DNA of 11,301 nucleotides from Planctomycetota bacterium (GTDB lineage: Bacteria > Planctomycetota > GCA-002687715 > DRQF01): positions 1 through 11,301 of the forward strand of contig JAJRYU010000784.1 in the NCBI GenBank assembly GCA_024275615.1. Reading direction: 5' to 3'. The notes beneath the pieces were generated by a model, which ran no database searches, was not told the origin of the DNA, and saw only the letters and a list, made by a program, of their open reading frames with translations. Both the position numbers and the translations under genes were made by a program. Shown one piece after another: positions 1 through 7,400 of this stretch. Each line of letters opens with the position of its first letter. Position 1 is the first letter of the stretch.

Positions 1-117
1 CCCACGGTCACCATCAATGAGATCGTCGATTTGGCGAAGAAATTCTCCACGGCGTCATCAGGTTCCTTTGTCAATGGCGTTCTCGACACCATCAACCAGG
101 CACATAGCAAGAGTTAG
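1..117 (+). CDS. nusB: NusB C-terminus (partial, 5' end outside window)
   Basis: Frame 1 is open from the first base to a TAG at 115-117 and encodes the last 38 residues of a protein. The segment contains INEIVDLAKKF followed by SFVNGVLDTI. This matches the conserved C-terminal helices of the transcription antitermination factor NusB (family pattern: INEavelaKkf...FVNGvLd.i). NusB binds boxA RNA with NusE (S10) and promotes antitermination, chiefly on rRNA operons. The gene ends 9 bp before the ftsY start, so the two are probably co-transcribed. From memory, nusB beside ftsY recurs in planctomycetes. Only the C-terminus is visible, but the motif is distinctive. Confidence 0.88.
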   Translation, partial: PTVTINEIVDLAKKFSTASSGSFVNGVLDTINQAHSKS

Positions 118-126
118 GAACAAAAC

Positions 127-1044
127 GTGTTCAAGAAACTCACGGCGAAACTCAAAAAGGGCTTGGCGAAAACCAAGGAGAGAATCCTCGGAGGCCTCAA
201 GGCGATTCTTCCTTTTGGTCGTGACTTGGATCAAAACATCTTGGATGCCATGGAGGAGTACCTCTACTCCGCAGACATAGGCCCCACCACTGTGATGAAG
301 ATCGTCGAAGACGTCACCCACGCCTACAAAGAAAAAGAAATCACCACGACGGACGAATGTTTCGATTTTCTCAAAGGCACTTTGAAGCGCATCATGTCCC
401 ATGATCAGCCGGGATTGGTGCAAGCGAAATCTGGGCCCACAGTGATCTTGGTGGCGGGAATCAACGGCAGTGGCAAGACCACTTCCATTGCCAAGTTGGC
501 CAAGTTCTTGGTCGACCAAGACAAGAAAGTCATGCTCGCTGCTGCCGACACGTTTCGAGCTGCCGCCGTTGAACAACTGACGATTTGGGCCGAACGCTTG
601 GGCTGCGAGATTATCAAGAAAAATCAAGGAAGCGATCCCGCAAGCGTGGCCTTCGACGCCGCCGAAGCCGCCCTTGCTCGGAATGTTGACTACTTGATCG
701 TCGACACCGCTGGACGCCTGCACACTCAAAAAAATCTGATGCTTGAGCTGAGCAAGATTGAACGAGTTTTGGCGAAGAAAATCGACGATGCCCCCCATGA
801 GGTGCTATTGATCTTGGATGCCAACAACGGTCAAAACGCCATTGAGCAGGCTCGCCGATTCACTGAGGCCATTGATGTGTCAGGCCTGTTTTTGACTAAA
901 CTTGATGGCACTGCCAAAGGCGGAGCGGTCATCGGCATTCGCCACGAGATACCCGTTCCCGTGAAATTCATTGGCGTCGGGGAAAAAGCAGAAGATATTG
1001 AGGAATTCGACACAGATACATTCGTCGAAGCCCTGTTTTCCTGA
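127..1044 (+). CDS. ftsY: Signal recognition particle receptor FtsY
   Basis: This 305-residue SRP-type GTPase docks SRP–ribosome–nascent-chain complexes at the inner membrane for co-translational insertion through SecYEG. The start is GTG at 127, with AGGAA about 6 bp upstream; that ribosome site overlaps the nusB stop. An N-domain helical bundle occupies roughly residues 1-85. The G domain follows, with the P-loop GINGSGKTT (111-119), a DTFRAAAVEQL segment typical of SRP GTPases, DTAGR (193-197) and TKLDG (257-261). The C-terminus carries the GVGEKAEDIEEFD motif seen in FtsY. The long acidic A domain of E. coli FtsY is absent, so this is the short NG form with a basic N-terminus (KKLTAKLKKG). 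All GTPase motifs look intact. The GINGSGKTT version of the P-loop and the lack of an M domain favour FtsY over Ffh. Confidence 0.97.
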   Translation: MFKKLTAKLKKGLAKTKERILGGLKAILPFGRDLDQNILDAMEEYLYSADIGPTTVMKIVEDVTHAYKEKEITTTDECFDFLKGTLKRIMSHDQPGLVQAKSGPTVILVAGINGSGKTTSIAKLAKFLVDQDKKVMLAAADTFRAAAVEQLTIWAERLGCEIIKKNQGSDPASVAFDAAEAALARNVDYLIVDTAGRLHTQKNLMLELSKIERVLAKKIDDAPHEVLLILDANNGQNAIEQARRFTEAIDVSGLFLTKLDGTAKGGAVIGIRHEIPVPVKFIGVGEKAEDIEEFDTDTFVEALFS

Positions 1045-1069
1045 CTCACATCAAGGACAAGCGAGTCTT

Positions 1070-3652
1070 ATGCGCCCAACCCTCCTTGTCGCCCTCTTTC
1101 TCACACCCCTTGCGGCCTCATCCACTTTTTCCGCCTTTGAGATCAGTCCGTGGTTGGTCTGTGCCTTGGCCATTGGCACAGCAGCCATGGGAGCGTGGCG
1201 CCACTCGTGGGAGGGTTTTCTCCAAGGTAGGCCGCTCTTATCTTGGCTGACTCCAGCGCTGCTCTTGCTTGGAGCGACGAGTCTCATGTCGTCTTGGAGC
1301 ACGGATCCCGCCAGCGCCCTTATTGACCTCAGTCGCTTGGCCTTGCCGATCTTGCTCGTCATCTTGGTCGCCTATTTTTGGCGCGGTCAATCCAAGAGTG
1401 CAGCCCTTTGGGTGGGGGCTTCCTTGCCACTTTTTCTCTTGTTGGCGCAGAAACTTCTCGACCAGGGCTGGTGGCCTGTTGCCGTAGCTCACACCGAAGG
1501 GCTTTGGACCAGCACTCTCGGCAACAGCGCCCTTTTGGGTGAGTCTGTTTTGGTCCTCTCCGGTTTCTTGGTCCTCTTGTTGCGCCATTGCCAAGGCAAG
1601 CTCGCCGTCCTCTTTGGCTTGCTCTTTGGCATCCCCACCGTCGTATTATTGTACTTTTCTGATTCCAGAGGCGTGTGGTTAGGGGCCACCACCTGTCTTG
1701 CTGTTTTGCTTTTTCTGGAAATCACCAGCGCAAGAGCAAAGGGCGAGAAAAAGAAACGATCAATGGCGACCTTGGCTATCGTCGCCGCCCTAATTTTGTC
1801 TTTCATCGGTGTGGCGATTTTGGCGCCCAAGGCCAGCCTGCAAGCCAACTTCAAGTCACGCGTTGCCAGTATTTTTGACTCCAGCCACCCGACAAATATA
1901 GTCCGGCGCGAATTAGCTAAGGACGCCTGGGCGCTGACTGCGGATCACCCCGTTATCGGCATTGGCGGTGGCCGCTTCGGGGCTGAACACAATCGTGTGC
2001 GAGGCCAAGTTGAGTGGAGTCTCTCCGGATTACAAAGCCGGGTTGATGATCCACACAACGAGTATTTACGAATTCTCTGTGAATACGGCGTTTTGGGTGC
2101 CGGATTACTGCTTCTGGGACTTGCCGGGTTGTTTGTGACTCTGTGGCGACGACGCTCTTGCGCCGTGGCCAGGCTTACTTTGGCATCTTGGAGCGGCATC
2201 TTGGTGGTTGCAGCCACATGGGCGACATTCCAGCACGTGGCCACGACAATCCCACTGGCTTTCTTGACGGGTTTGGCCTTGGTCAAGCATCGCGGCAGTG
2301 AAGGCCCCCTTTTGGCTAGGAAAAGAACTTGGCGCAGCGTTTGTGCTCTTGGTCTTGCTTTGATCTCAGCGAGCGTCATTGTTCTTTGGGCTGAACGGGA
2401 TAGTGCCGCGATCGCACTGCGAGATCGGGGCGAGCTCTTGAAGAAAGAGTACGCCGCAGTCGCTTCACAAGACATCAAAGTATCGGCGCGCCACTTGGCT
2501 GATTTGGGCATCGTCGGCAAGAGCATCACACGCGTAGCGGCTTCCAGTTGGCTCAGGCCGCATGTCCGCTTTCGACTTCTTACGACAATCTACAACTTGG
2601 CCGAGCAAAGAGCTGTCCTTGAGACCTTGAGTCCGGCACCAGACAATCTTGCAACGACCATGCTCTTAAACGCTGCCCGAGGGTTGCCCTCCCTTCAAGA
2701 TGCCAGGGACTTGGCAAACACGCAGCTAAATATGGTGCCAGCGCACCTGCCAACCATTCGTCTATTGGGACGGTTGGAAGCCCTATCTGGCAACAAGAGT
2801 GCCGCTGTTCTGCGCCTTGAAAGTTGCCTCAAGATCAATCCGGATGAGCCATTCGCTAGACAACTTCTGGCTGAACTTTATGTCGAAGGAAAAACCCAGC
2901 TCTATCAAAACGCTTTGGAGCATCTTTCCAAGCAGATTGAGTTATGGGGCCATAATGCTCAGGCATCAGACGCCTCTTGGCAACTGAAAGCGCGATGCTT
3001 GGGAGCTCAAAGGCACATCAAGGCAGCGCTTGACTGTGTCGATCAGTGGATCAAGGCACTGGGGGAATCTGACCGGCGCCGGGCGGTCGGCGGTGAGCTT
3101 AGCCTCTACCTGGGCGAAACACCCGACACGGTGGCTACGTTTGTCACCGATCCAACCACATGGGGCCGGCGACAAGAGCGCGGTTCATTCACCATTGCCG
3201 GTTTTGAAGGACTACCTTTGGCGGCATTGCGGCTCAAATTGTTGGCTCATCTGGGACGCCATCCTCACGACACACCGGTCTTGGACCGCCTGCGAGATGT
3301 CATTTATGACATCAATCAAGCCACGGGCGATAAGGATGCTGCCCTGGAGAGGATGCGAGACCGCATCATCGCGCGCTCCCGCGTTCACTATGCCTGGGAA
3401 AATCACTTGAGCGGAGATGCTCGAAATCTGCGGGTGTGTTTGAGGATCGCCCGCCGCAAGTCACCCCGCCAACAAGACCCCTACTTCATCGAAGTCCTCC
3501 ACGCCGCCACCACAGGAAGCCTTGGAGCGGCCCTCATGGCCCTTAGGAGATGGAAAGACCTTGGCGTTGACCGTTTCCCCGCCCTTACTCAACGACAGGA
3601 TCTGGAGGCATTCTGTGCCGATCCAGCGGCCCAAGCGATCTTGAATCCCTGA
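1070..3652 (+). CDS. O-antigen ligase/polymerase-like membrane protein with TPR-like C-terminal domain
   Basis: This 860-residue protein starts at ATG 1070 with AAGGA upstream (1053-1057). The frame extends further 5' to 971, but that would overlap ftsY and precede the first membrane helix, so 1070 is preferred. Residues 1 to about 430 hold roughly ten to twelve hydrophobic segments. They carry the Wzy/WaaL (O-antigen ligase) signatures: GNS at 151-153, SDSRG around 197-201 (conserved Arg200), HPVIGIGGGRFG in the periplasmic loop, and DDPHNEYLRILCEYGVLG starting at 326 (His329, Asn330). Another hydrophobic segment lies at about 445-465. The remaining ~390 residues are soluble, helical and TPR-like. 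Such enzymes transfer or polymerise undecaprenyl-linked glycans on the periplasmic face; TPR-tailed relatives include PglL-type protein ligases. The sequence does not reveal whether this is a ligase, a polymerase or a protein glycosyltransferase. It lies 25 bp downstream of ftsY and is probably in the same transcript. Confidence 0.85.
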   Translation: MRPTLLVALFLTPLAASSTFSAFEISPWLVCALAIGTAAMGAWRHSWEGFLQGRPLLSWLTPALLLLGATSLMSSWSTDPASALIDLSRLALPILLVILVAYFWRGQSKSAALWVGASLPLFLLLAQKLLDQGWWPVAVAHTEGLWTSTLGNSALLGESVLVLSGFLVLLLRHCQGKLAVLFGLLFGIPTVVLLYFSDSRGVWLGATTCLAVLLFLEITSARAKGEKKKRSMATLAIVAALILSFIGVAILAPKASLQANFKSRVASIFDSSHPTNIVRRELAKDAWALTADHPVIGIGGGRFGAEHNRVRGQVEWSLSGLQSRVDDPHNEYLRILCEYGVLGAGLLLLGLAGLFVTLWRRRSCAVARLTLASWSGILVVAATWATFQHVATTIPLAFLTGLALVKHRGSEGPLLARKRTWRSVCALGLALISASVIVLWAERDSAAIALRDRGELLKKEYAAVASQDIKVSARHLADLGIVGKSITRVAASSWLRPHVRFRLLTTIYNLAEQRAVLETLSPAPDNLATTMLLNAARGLPSLQDARDLANTQLNMVPAHLPTIRLLGRLEALSGNKSAAVLRLESCLKINPDEPFARQLLAELYVEGKTQLYQNALEHLSKQIELWGHNAQASDASWQLKARCLGAQRHIKAALDCVDQWIKALGESDRRRAVGGELSLYLGETPDTVATFVTDPTTWGRRQERGSFTIAGFEGLPLAALRLKLLAHLGRHPHDTPVLDRLRDVIYDINQATGDKDAALERMRDRIIARSRVHYAWENHLSGDARNLRVCLRIARRKSPRQQDPYFIEVLHAATTGSLGAALMALRRWKDLGVDRFPALTQRQDLEAFCADPAAQAILNP

Positions 3653-3766
3653 CATCCAGTTTGCCGTCCACCCTGATTTGTTCACGCCCAAAGTTTTTAG
3701 CTTGGAAAGTCCAACAATAGCCTCGTAATGAGTATCCTGTTTCCTGTGCCAAGGACAGATTTGGAA

Positions 3767-5329
3767 ATGACTATGCCCCGACGAATTATCTTTCTGTTCA
3801 TCGCCCTCTCTTTGGCAAGCACCTCCCCTCTTTGGGCCCAAAAAGTCAAAAAAGAAGAAGTCGCTAAGCAGATCAAAGAATTTGAGAAGTTCTACGCCAA
3901 TAAGAACAAACATTTGAGAAAAGCGGCGGTGGATGGATTGGGGGATTGCAACAGCCCCAAAGTCATCCCCTACCTCTTGTCAGCACTCAAAGACAAAGAA
4001 AGTATTGTCCTCGACTCCGTGGGGCCTGCACTTGCCAAACAGACAACAAAAGAAGCTCTGGCAGATCTGACCCGAGTGCTAAAGAACGACAAGAACCTTG
4101 AGCACCGCCTCATCATCATGGAAGCCTTCAAGACGACTCGCCCGAAAGTCGCCTACAACTTGCTACTTAGTTTCGTCGGGGGCAAGGTTTTTGAGCTGCG
4201 TCTGGTGGCAGCTGAATTGCTCGCTCTCATGCCTCAAGACGGCACACGAAGCGGCGACGTCCTCATGACATTGACAGAAGATCGGGAGCCCCAGATTCGC
4301 CTGGTCGCCATCGATGCTCTCATCGCATTGCGCCACAAGAAAGCTCTCGACCGTGTTCTTGTCCTCATGAAAAACGACAAGGACTGGCGGGTCAAAGCCA
4401 CGGCGATCGCCGCAACCGTCACATTTCGCGAAAAGCGTTGCATTGAGCCCCTCATCGATATTCTCGAAAATGGCGAAGGACGGCTCAAAGAAGATGCTCA
4501 CCACGCCCTCCTCAAATTGACCGGGAAGCAATACAGCAGCAACCCAAAACGATGGCGCAGCTGGTGGAAACGAGCCAAGGACCGTTTCGAAGTCCCAACC
4601 GAAGAGGAGATGAAGAAAAAAGCCGAAGAACTAAAGAAAGCCATGGCGGCTTATGAAAGTGACGACGACAGCTCGCCTCCTTTCCTCGGGATCAAGACCA
4701 AATCAAAACGCATCCTCTTCATTCTCGACATTTCCGGAAGCATGCAAGATCTCGTCATCCCTGCCGGGACATCGGAAGAAAAGAAAAAGAAGTTCCGGGA
4801 ACTCTATGGCGAAGGCGACACCAAGATCGACCTGTGTCGCAATCAGCTAATTTCCACGATCGCTGGCCTCAAGAAACATGTCAAATTCAATATCTTGCTC
4901 TTTGATTCCGAAATCCACCCGTGGAAGAAGAAGCTCGTCAAGGCCTCGGCCGGCAACCGCAACCAAGCGTTCAAGTTCCTCGCTGATCTCACGCCCCAGA
5001 CCATCAAGAACCGAATGATCAAGGAAGACAAGGCCGGTACCAACACTTTTGCTGCCCTGAACTGGGCCTTCGGTTTGAAAAAAATTCCTCAGAAGAAACC
5101 CAGCAAGAATCACAAGATTGAAGGGGACACGGTGTTCTTGTTGACTGATGGTCTACCGTCTGTGGGACGCATGATCGATGTCAACGAACTCTTGCGTTAC
5201 TTCCGCGTTGTCAATCGCCGCGCCAAGATCGTCTTTCACACTTTGACCTTCGGCGCTGGCAACAACGGTCTTCTGGAACCTATGGCCACGACTTCAGGCG
5301 GCCGCTTCGTTTCCGTCACTCTCAACTGA
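3767..5329 (+). CDS. Exported HEAT-repeat / von Willebrand factor A domain protein
   Basis: The protein is about 520 residues. The start is placed at ATG 3767 (AAGGA at 3751-3755); ATG 3773 (GGAA at 3763) is equally possible. The in-frame ATG at 3728 would put 13 odd residues ahead of the signal peptide. The N-terminus MPRRIIFLFIALSLAS...WA|Q is a signal peptide with a likely cleavage site near residue 24. Residues ~40-270 form HEAT/armadillo-like helical pairs, followed by a Lys-rich linker with a tryptophan-rich stretch (RWRSWWKR). A VWA domain fills ~315-520 with a complete metal-ion-dependent adhesion site: DISGS (321-325), GTNT (Thr425/Thr427) and TDG (460-462). VWA domains bind protein ligands through the metal; HEAT arrays are scaffolds. 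The signal peptide places it in the periplasm or outside. This architecture is, from memory, common in planctomycetes and functionally uncharacterised. A strong terminator follows at 5337. Confidence 0.85.
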   Translation: MTMPRRIIFLFIALSLASTSPLWAQKVKKEEVAKQIKEFEKFYANKNKHLRKAAVDGLGDCNSPKVIPYLLSALKDKESIVLDSVGPALAKQTTKEALADLTRVLKNDKNLEHRLIIMEAFKTTRPKVAYNLLLSFVGGKVFELRLVAAELLALMPQDGTRSGDVLMTLTEDREPQIRLVAIDALIALRHKKALDRVLVLMKNDKDWRVKATAIAATVTFREKRCIEPLIDILENGEGRLKEDAHHALLKLTGKQYSSNPKRWRSWWKRAKDRFEVPTEEEMKKKAEELKKAMAAYESDDDSSPPFLGIKTKSKRILFILDISGSMQDLVIPAGTSEEKKKKFRELYGEGDTKIDLCRNQLISTIAGLKKHVKFNILLFDSEIHPWKKKLVKASAGNRNQAFKFLADLTPQTIKNRMIKEDKAGTNTFAALNWAFGLKKIPQKKPSKNHKIEGDTVFLLTDGLPSVGRMIDVNELLRYFRVVNRRAKIVFHTLTFGAGNNGLLEPMATTSGGRFVSVTLN

Positions 5330-5336
5330 ACTCAAG

Positions 5337-5374
5337 GAGCTGGGGACGCCCGCGGCCCCAGCTCGATTCTTTTT
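5337..5374 (+). terminator. Intrinsic terminator after the HEAT–VWA gene
   Basis: A perfect 9-bp stem, GAGCTGGGG (5337-5345) with CCCCAGCTC (5356-5364), encloses a 10-nt GC-rich loop. It is followed by a T-rich run (TTCTTTTT, 5367-5374). It lies 7 bp past the TGA of the HEAT–VWA gene and has the classical form of a rho-independent terminator for the plus strand. Confidence 0.85.
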
Positions 5375-5407
5375 CCTGAAAAAGCAGAAGAACGGACGGG
5401 ACGTCCG
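5375..5407 (-). terminator. Possible intrinsic terminator for the minus-strand exported protein gene
   Basis: The inverted repeat CGGACG (5393-5398) / CGTCCG (5402-5407) has a 3-nt loop. Read on the minus strand it is followed by TTCTTCTGCTTTTTC, a pyrimidine-rich tail. It lies about 40 bp beyond the stop codon of the 6762-5446 gene. The stem is short and the T-run is interrupted, so this is a weaker call than the neighbouring plus-strand terminator. The two form a back-to-back pair between convergent genes. Confidence 0.45.
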
Positions 5408-5445
5408 GGGGCCCTGCTGGCATCTTCACCAAACTGGCGGTTTCG

Positions 5446-6762
5446 TCAGACCGCTGGGTAGGTGTCGACCACCCATTGCTTCCATTGCTCTTCCATCACT
5501 GGAATTGACAAGCCATAGGCGATTCTCAGGGCGCGAATCACCAAGTTCCGGGTCGATTCGCCGGTCTTCTTGTCTTTGAGAAAGTTGATGAAAAGCCCCA
5601 TCTTGTCTTGGCTGCGCTGCATCAAGAATGACATTTGGCTCCAGATCAGATAGTGCTCAATAGGCGGAATGTCGGACAGCTTCTCAAAGGCGGCGATTTC
5701 GGCGAAAGAACGAGGAATCTTCTTGGTCATGACCATCTTGCGGATCTTGACTTTCCATTTCTTATGGCGGGGAAACTTTGGCGTACGCTGTTCGCCCAGC
5801 AGATAGGTGTTGAAATCAGTCCGTTCTCGGCGCTCCATAAGATGGGCATAACCCAAGGCCACCCATGTGGGGAGATCGTATTCGTACTTTCTGTAGCCGG
5901 TAATGACGTTATAGGCAAATCTGTGGGTGAACGTGTTGTTCAGTTGCAGGTCGTTTCGTTTTTGGGCATGGAGAATCGCCGACATGCTTGCGTCCGTCAG
6001 ATTATGCCAACAACGGCCATCCTCATCGGCGGACCCCAATGTGCCCTTGATAAACCCCAACATGTTCGCTTGGCGCTGAAATATGAAGATTTCCCATTTC
6101 TCATACATGCCCATATAGGGGCCCTTGAAGGTCATCGTCTTCTTGTACTTCTCGATCTTCACAAGGCTCTTGAAATCGCGCAGCACACGGTGGGCCCGGA
6201 TCAAATACAAATGGGCATGGTGGTGCCAATTGAGAACAACAGTCTTCTTGCTGATCTTGGGAAAGATGTCGGCTAGCTGTTCTAGCTCGATCACCCGTCG
6301 CGGGTAAGTGAACTTCTTTGTGCTGAAGCCCGGCAAGTCACAAAAAATTCGGATCGTCTTGTCTTCGATGAAGACGGGATGCTTCGCTTTCTTCTGAGCA
6401 AACAACCCTTTGATAATAGGGCCAGCTGGTCGATCCATGAGTCGGAAGCGACCGTGATGCCTTTCCTTTTGGCCATTATCCATAGGAATGGGAAATTTCT
6501 TGGTCATCTCAAGGATGTCCTTCATCTCATCCCGCGACTTGTATTTGATGCGTCCTTCTTTGGAACACTGGGTACAAAAGAAGTCTGGGTTCAGAATGAT
6601 TTTTTCTCGGCGCTCGTCGTGCTTGTAGCGCGGCTTGTAGACCAAGGGCGGGGCAAACTCATAGAAGTCCGGTGCCTCACCTTTGATTGAGCCTCGTTGC
6701 ACATTTTGAGCACCCAGCCATCCCGTCATCGCCAAGATGGCTAAAAAGATCATCCGTTGCAT
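5446..6762 (-). CDS. Exported protein resembling a gluzincin peptidase with lost catalytic residues
   Basis: The protein is 438 residues, with ATG at 6762 and AGGGA about 7 bp upstream. The N-terminus MQRMIFLAILAMTGWLGA|QN is a signal peptide, so the product is exported. No family was recognised with certainty. One CxxC pair (Cys63/Cys66) sits in an FFCTQC segment. The C-terminal half follows the usual order of 'peptidase MA-like' gluzincin folds: a pre-catalytic sheet region, then THRFAYN at 279-285, then W300-VALGYA. In active relatives these would read HExxH and WxxEGxA. Here Glu is Arg281, the second His is Tyr284 and the downstream Glu is Leu303, so zinc hydrolysis is unlikely. The rest is basic with many His and Trp. 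The alignment to peptidases is made by eye and is an inference. The gene is isolated, has its own upstream space and converges on the HEAT–VWA gene. Confidence 0.75.
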   Translation of the reverse strand: MQRMIFLAILAMTGWLGAQNVQRGSIKGEAPDFYEFAPPLVYKPRYKHDERREKIILNPDFFCTQCSKEGRIKYKSRDEMKDILEMTKKFPIPMDNGQKERHHGRFRLMDRPAGPIIKGLFAQKKAKHPVFIEDKTIRIFCDLPGFSTKKFTYPRRVIELEQLADIFPKISKKTVVLNWHHHAHLYLIRAHRVLRDFKSLVKIEKYKKTMTFKGPYMGMYEKWEIFIFQRQANMLGFIKGTLGSADEDGRCWHNLTDASMSAILHAQKRNDLQLNNTFTHRFAYNVITGYRKYEYDLPTWVALGYAHLMERRERTDFNTYLLGEQRTPKFPRHKKWKVKIRKMVMTKKIPRSFAEIAAFEKLSDIPPIEHYLIWSQMSFLMQRSQDKMGLFINFLKDKKTGESTRNLVIRALRIAYGLSIPVMEEQWKQWVVDTYPAV

Positions 6763-6920
6763 TTATCTTCCCTTCAGAAACTGACTCCCTGATCCTAACG
6801 ATTGACGGGGAGAGTCGGAATCAATCTTAAATACGTGCTGCCTCTGGAGATGAGAGGTTCCTCCAAGGGATTCGTTTGCGCCGGGCTCCTTGGCGCTTTG
6901 CCTTGTCCTTGGCAAGCCGG

Positions 6921-6954
6921 AAACAAGAAAAGGGATCGTCTCGCGACGATCCCT
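6921..6954 (-). terminator. Intrinsic terminator of the H1-like gene
   Basis: A perfect 10-bp stem, AGGGATCGTC (6931-6940) with GACGATCCCT (6945-6954), has a TCGC loop. Read on the minus strand it is followed by TTTCTTGTTT (6930-6921). It lies about 27 bp past the stop of the lysine-rich H1-like gene, which is the gene it most plausibly terminates. On the plus strand no T-run follows, so it appears to work in one direction. Confidence 0.85.
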
Positions 6955-6980
6955 CCTGAAAATGCGAAAAACCACTCGGC

Positions 6981-7373
6981 CTAACGGCGACGAGCGGCCT
7001 TCTTCTTGGTTGCCTTCTTTTTGGCTACCTTCTTTTTCGCGGTTTTCTTCTTGGCGGCTTTTTTCTTGGTTGCCTTCTTCTTGGCTACCTTTTTCTTGGC
7101 CGTCTTCTTTTTGGCGGTTTTCTTCTTAGCAGCCTTCTTCTTGGTTGCCTTTTTCTTGGCGACCTTCTTCTTGGCTACTTTCTTCTTCGCCTTTTTCTTG
7201 GTTGCCTTCTTCTTGGCTACCTTCTTTTTAGCGACTTTCTTCTTAGCAGCTTTCTTCTTGGTTGCCTTTTTCTTGGCGACCTTCTTCTTAGCTACTTTCT
7301 TCTTAGCCGCCTTCTTTTTAGCGACTTTCTTCTTAGCGACTTTGCGCTTCGGGGCGGCCTTTTTCTTGGCGGC
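6981..7373 (-). repeat. 15-bp coding tandem repeat with a 60-bp higher-order unit
   Basis: The H1-like coding region is a degenerate 15-bp tandem array, one pentapeptide per unit. The fifth positions follow a recurrent order (V, V, T, A), giving a 20-residue or 60-bp super-repeat seen about three times and then in altered form. Two segments starting at 7141 and 7258 are identical over 32 bases and nearly identical over about 50. Their offset is 117 bp, that is two 60-bp units minus one codon. The missing codon is visible as a single four-residue unit near 7185-7200. This is not a CRISPR array: there are no unique spacers and the frame is maintained. Confidence 0.85.
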
Positions 7374-7400
7374 CCGTTTCTTTGTGACTTTCTTGGCCAA
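6981..7400 (-). CDS. Lysine/alanine-rich histone H1-like DNA-binding protein
   Basis: This 139-residue, extremely basic protein is built almost wholly of pentapeptides of the form [A/T/V]-[A/T]-KKK and ends in AARRR. Such tails bind DNA non-specifically and compact or bridge the nucleoid, as in the eukaryotic H1 C-terminal tail and bacterial H1-like proteins (Hc1/Hc2, AlgP and others). The start is taken as TTG at 7400-7398, preceded by AGGAG with a 7-bp spacer, giving MAKKVTKKRAAKKK. The frame stays open to 7619, but the extra 73 residues are Phe/Cys-rich, unlike the repeat and without a comparable ribosome site, so they are probably leader. No globular domain is present. The codons vary (AAG/AAA, GCC/GCT/GCG), which argues for selection on the protein. 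A hairpin terminator follows at 6954-6921. Confidence 0.85.
   Translation of the reverse strand: MAKKVTKKRAAKKKAAPKRKVAKKKVAKKKAAKKKVAKKKVAKKKATKKKAAKKKVAKKKVAKKKATKKKAKKKVAKKKVAKKKATKKKAAKKKTAKKKTAKKKVAKKKATKKKAAKKKTAKKKVAKKKATKKKAARRR

Noticed and set aside
58..798. Long minus-strand open frame (246 codons) opposite ftsY
   Set aside because: It is antisense to a clearly conserved GTPase. Its protein has no recognisable domain, and the openness follows from ftsY codon usage.
971..1069. 33-codon 5' extension of the ligase-like gene
   Set aside because: It overlaps the conserved ftsY C-terminus in another frame. The ATG at 1070 has a ribosome site and begins directly at a membrane helix.
5635..6276. 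213-codon plus-strand open frame within the exported pseudo-peptidase gene
   Set aside because: It has no signal, domain or ribosome site. The minus-strand gene has a signal peptide, a Shine-Dalgarno site and full-length coherence.
6981..7373. CRISPR-like periodic array
   Set aside because: The period is 15 bp with in-frame coding, no unique spacers and no cas genes.
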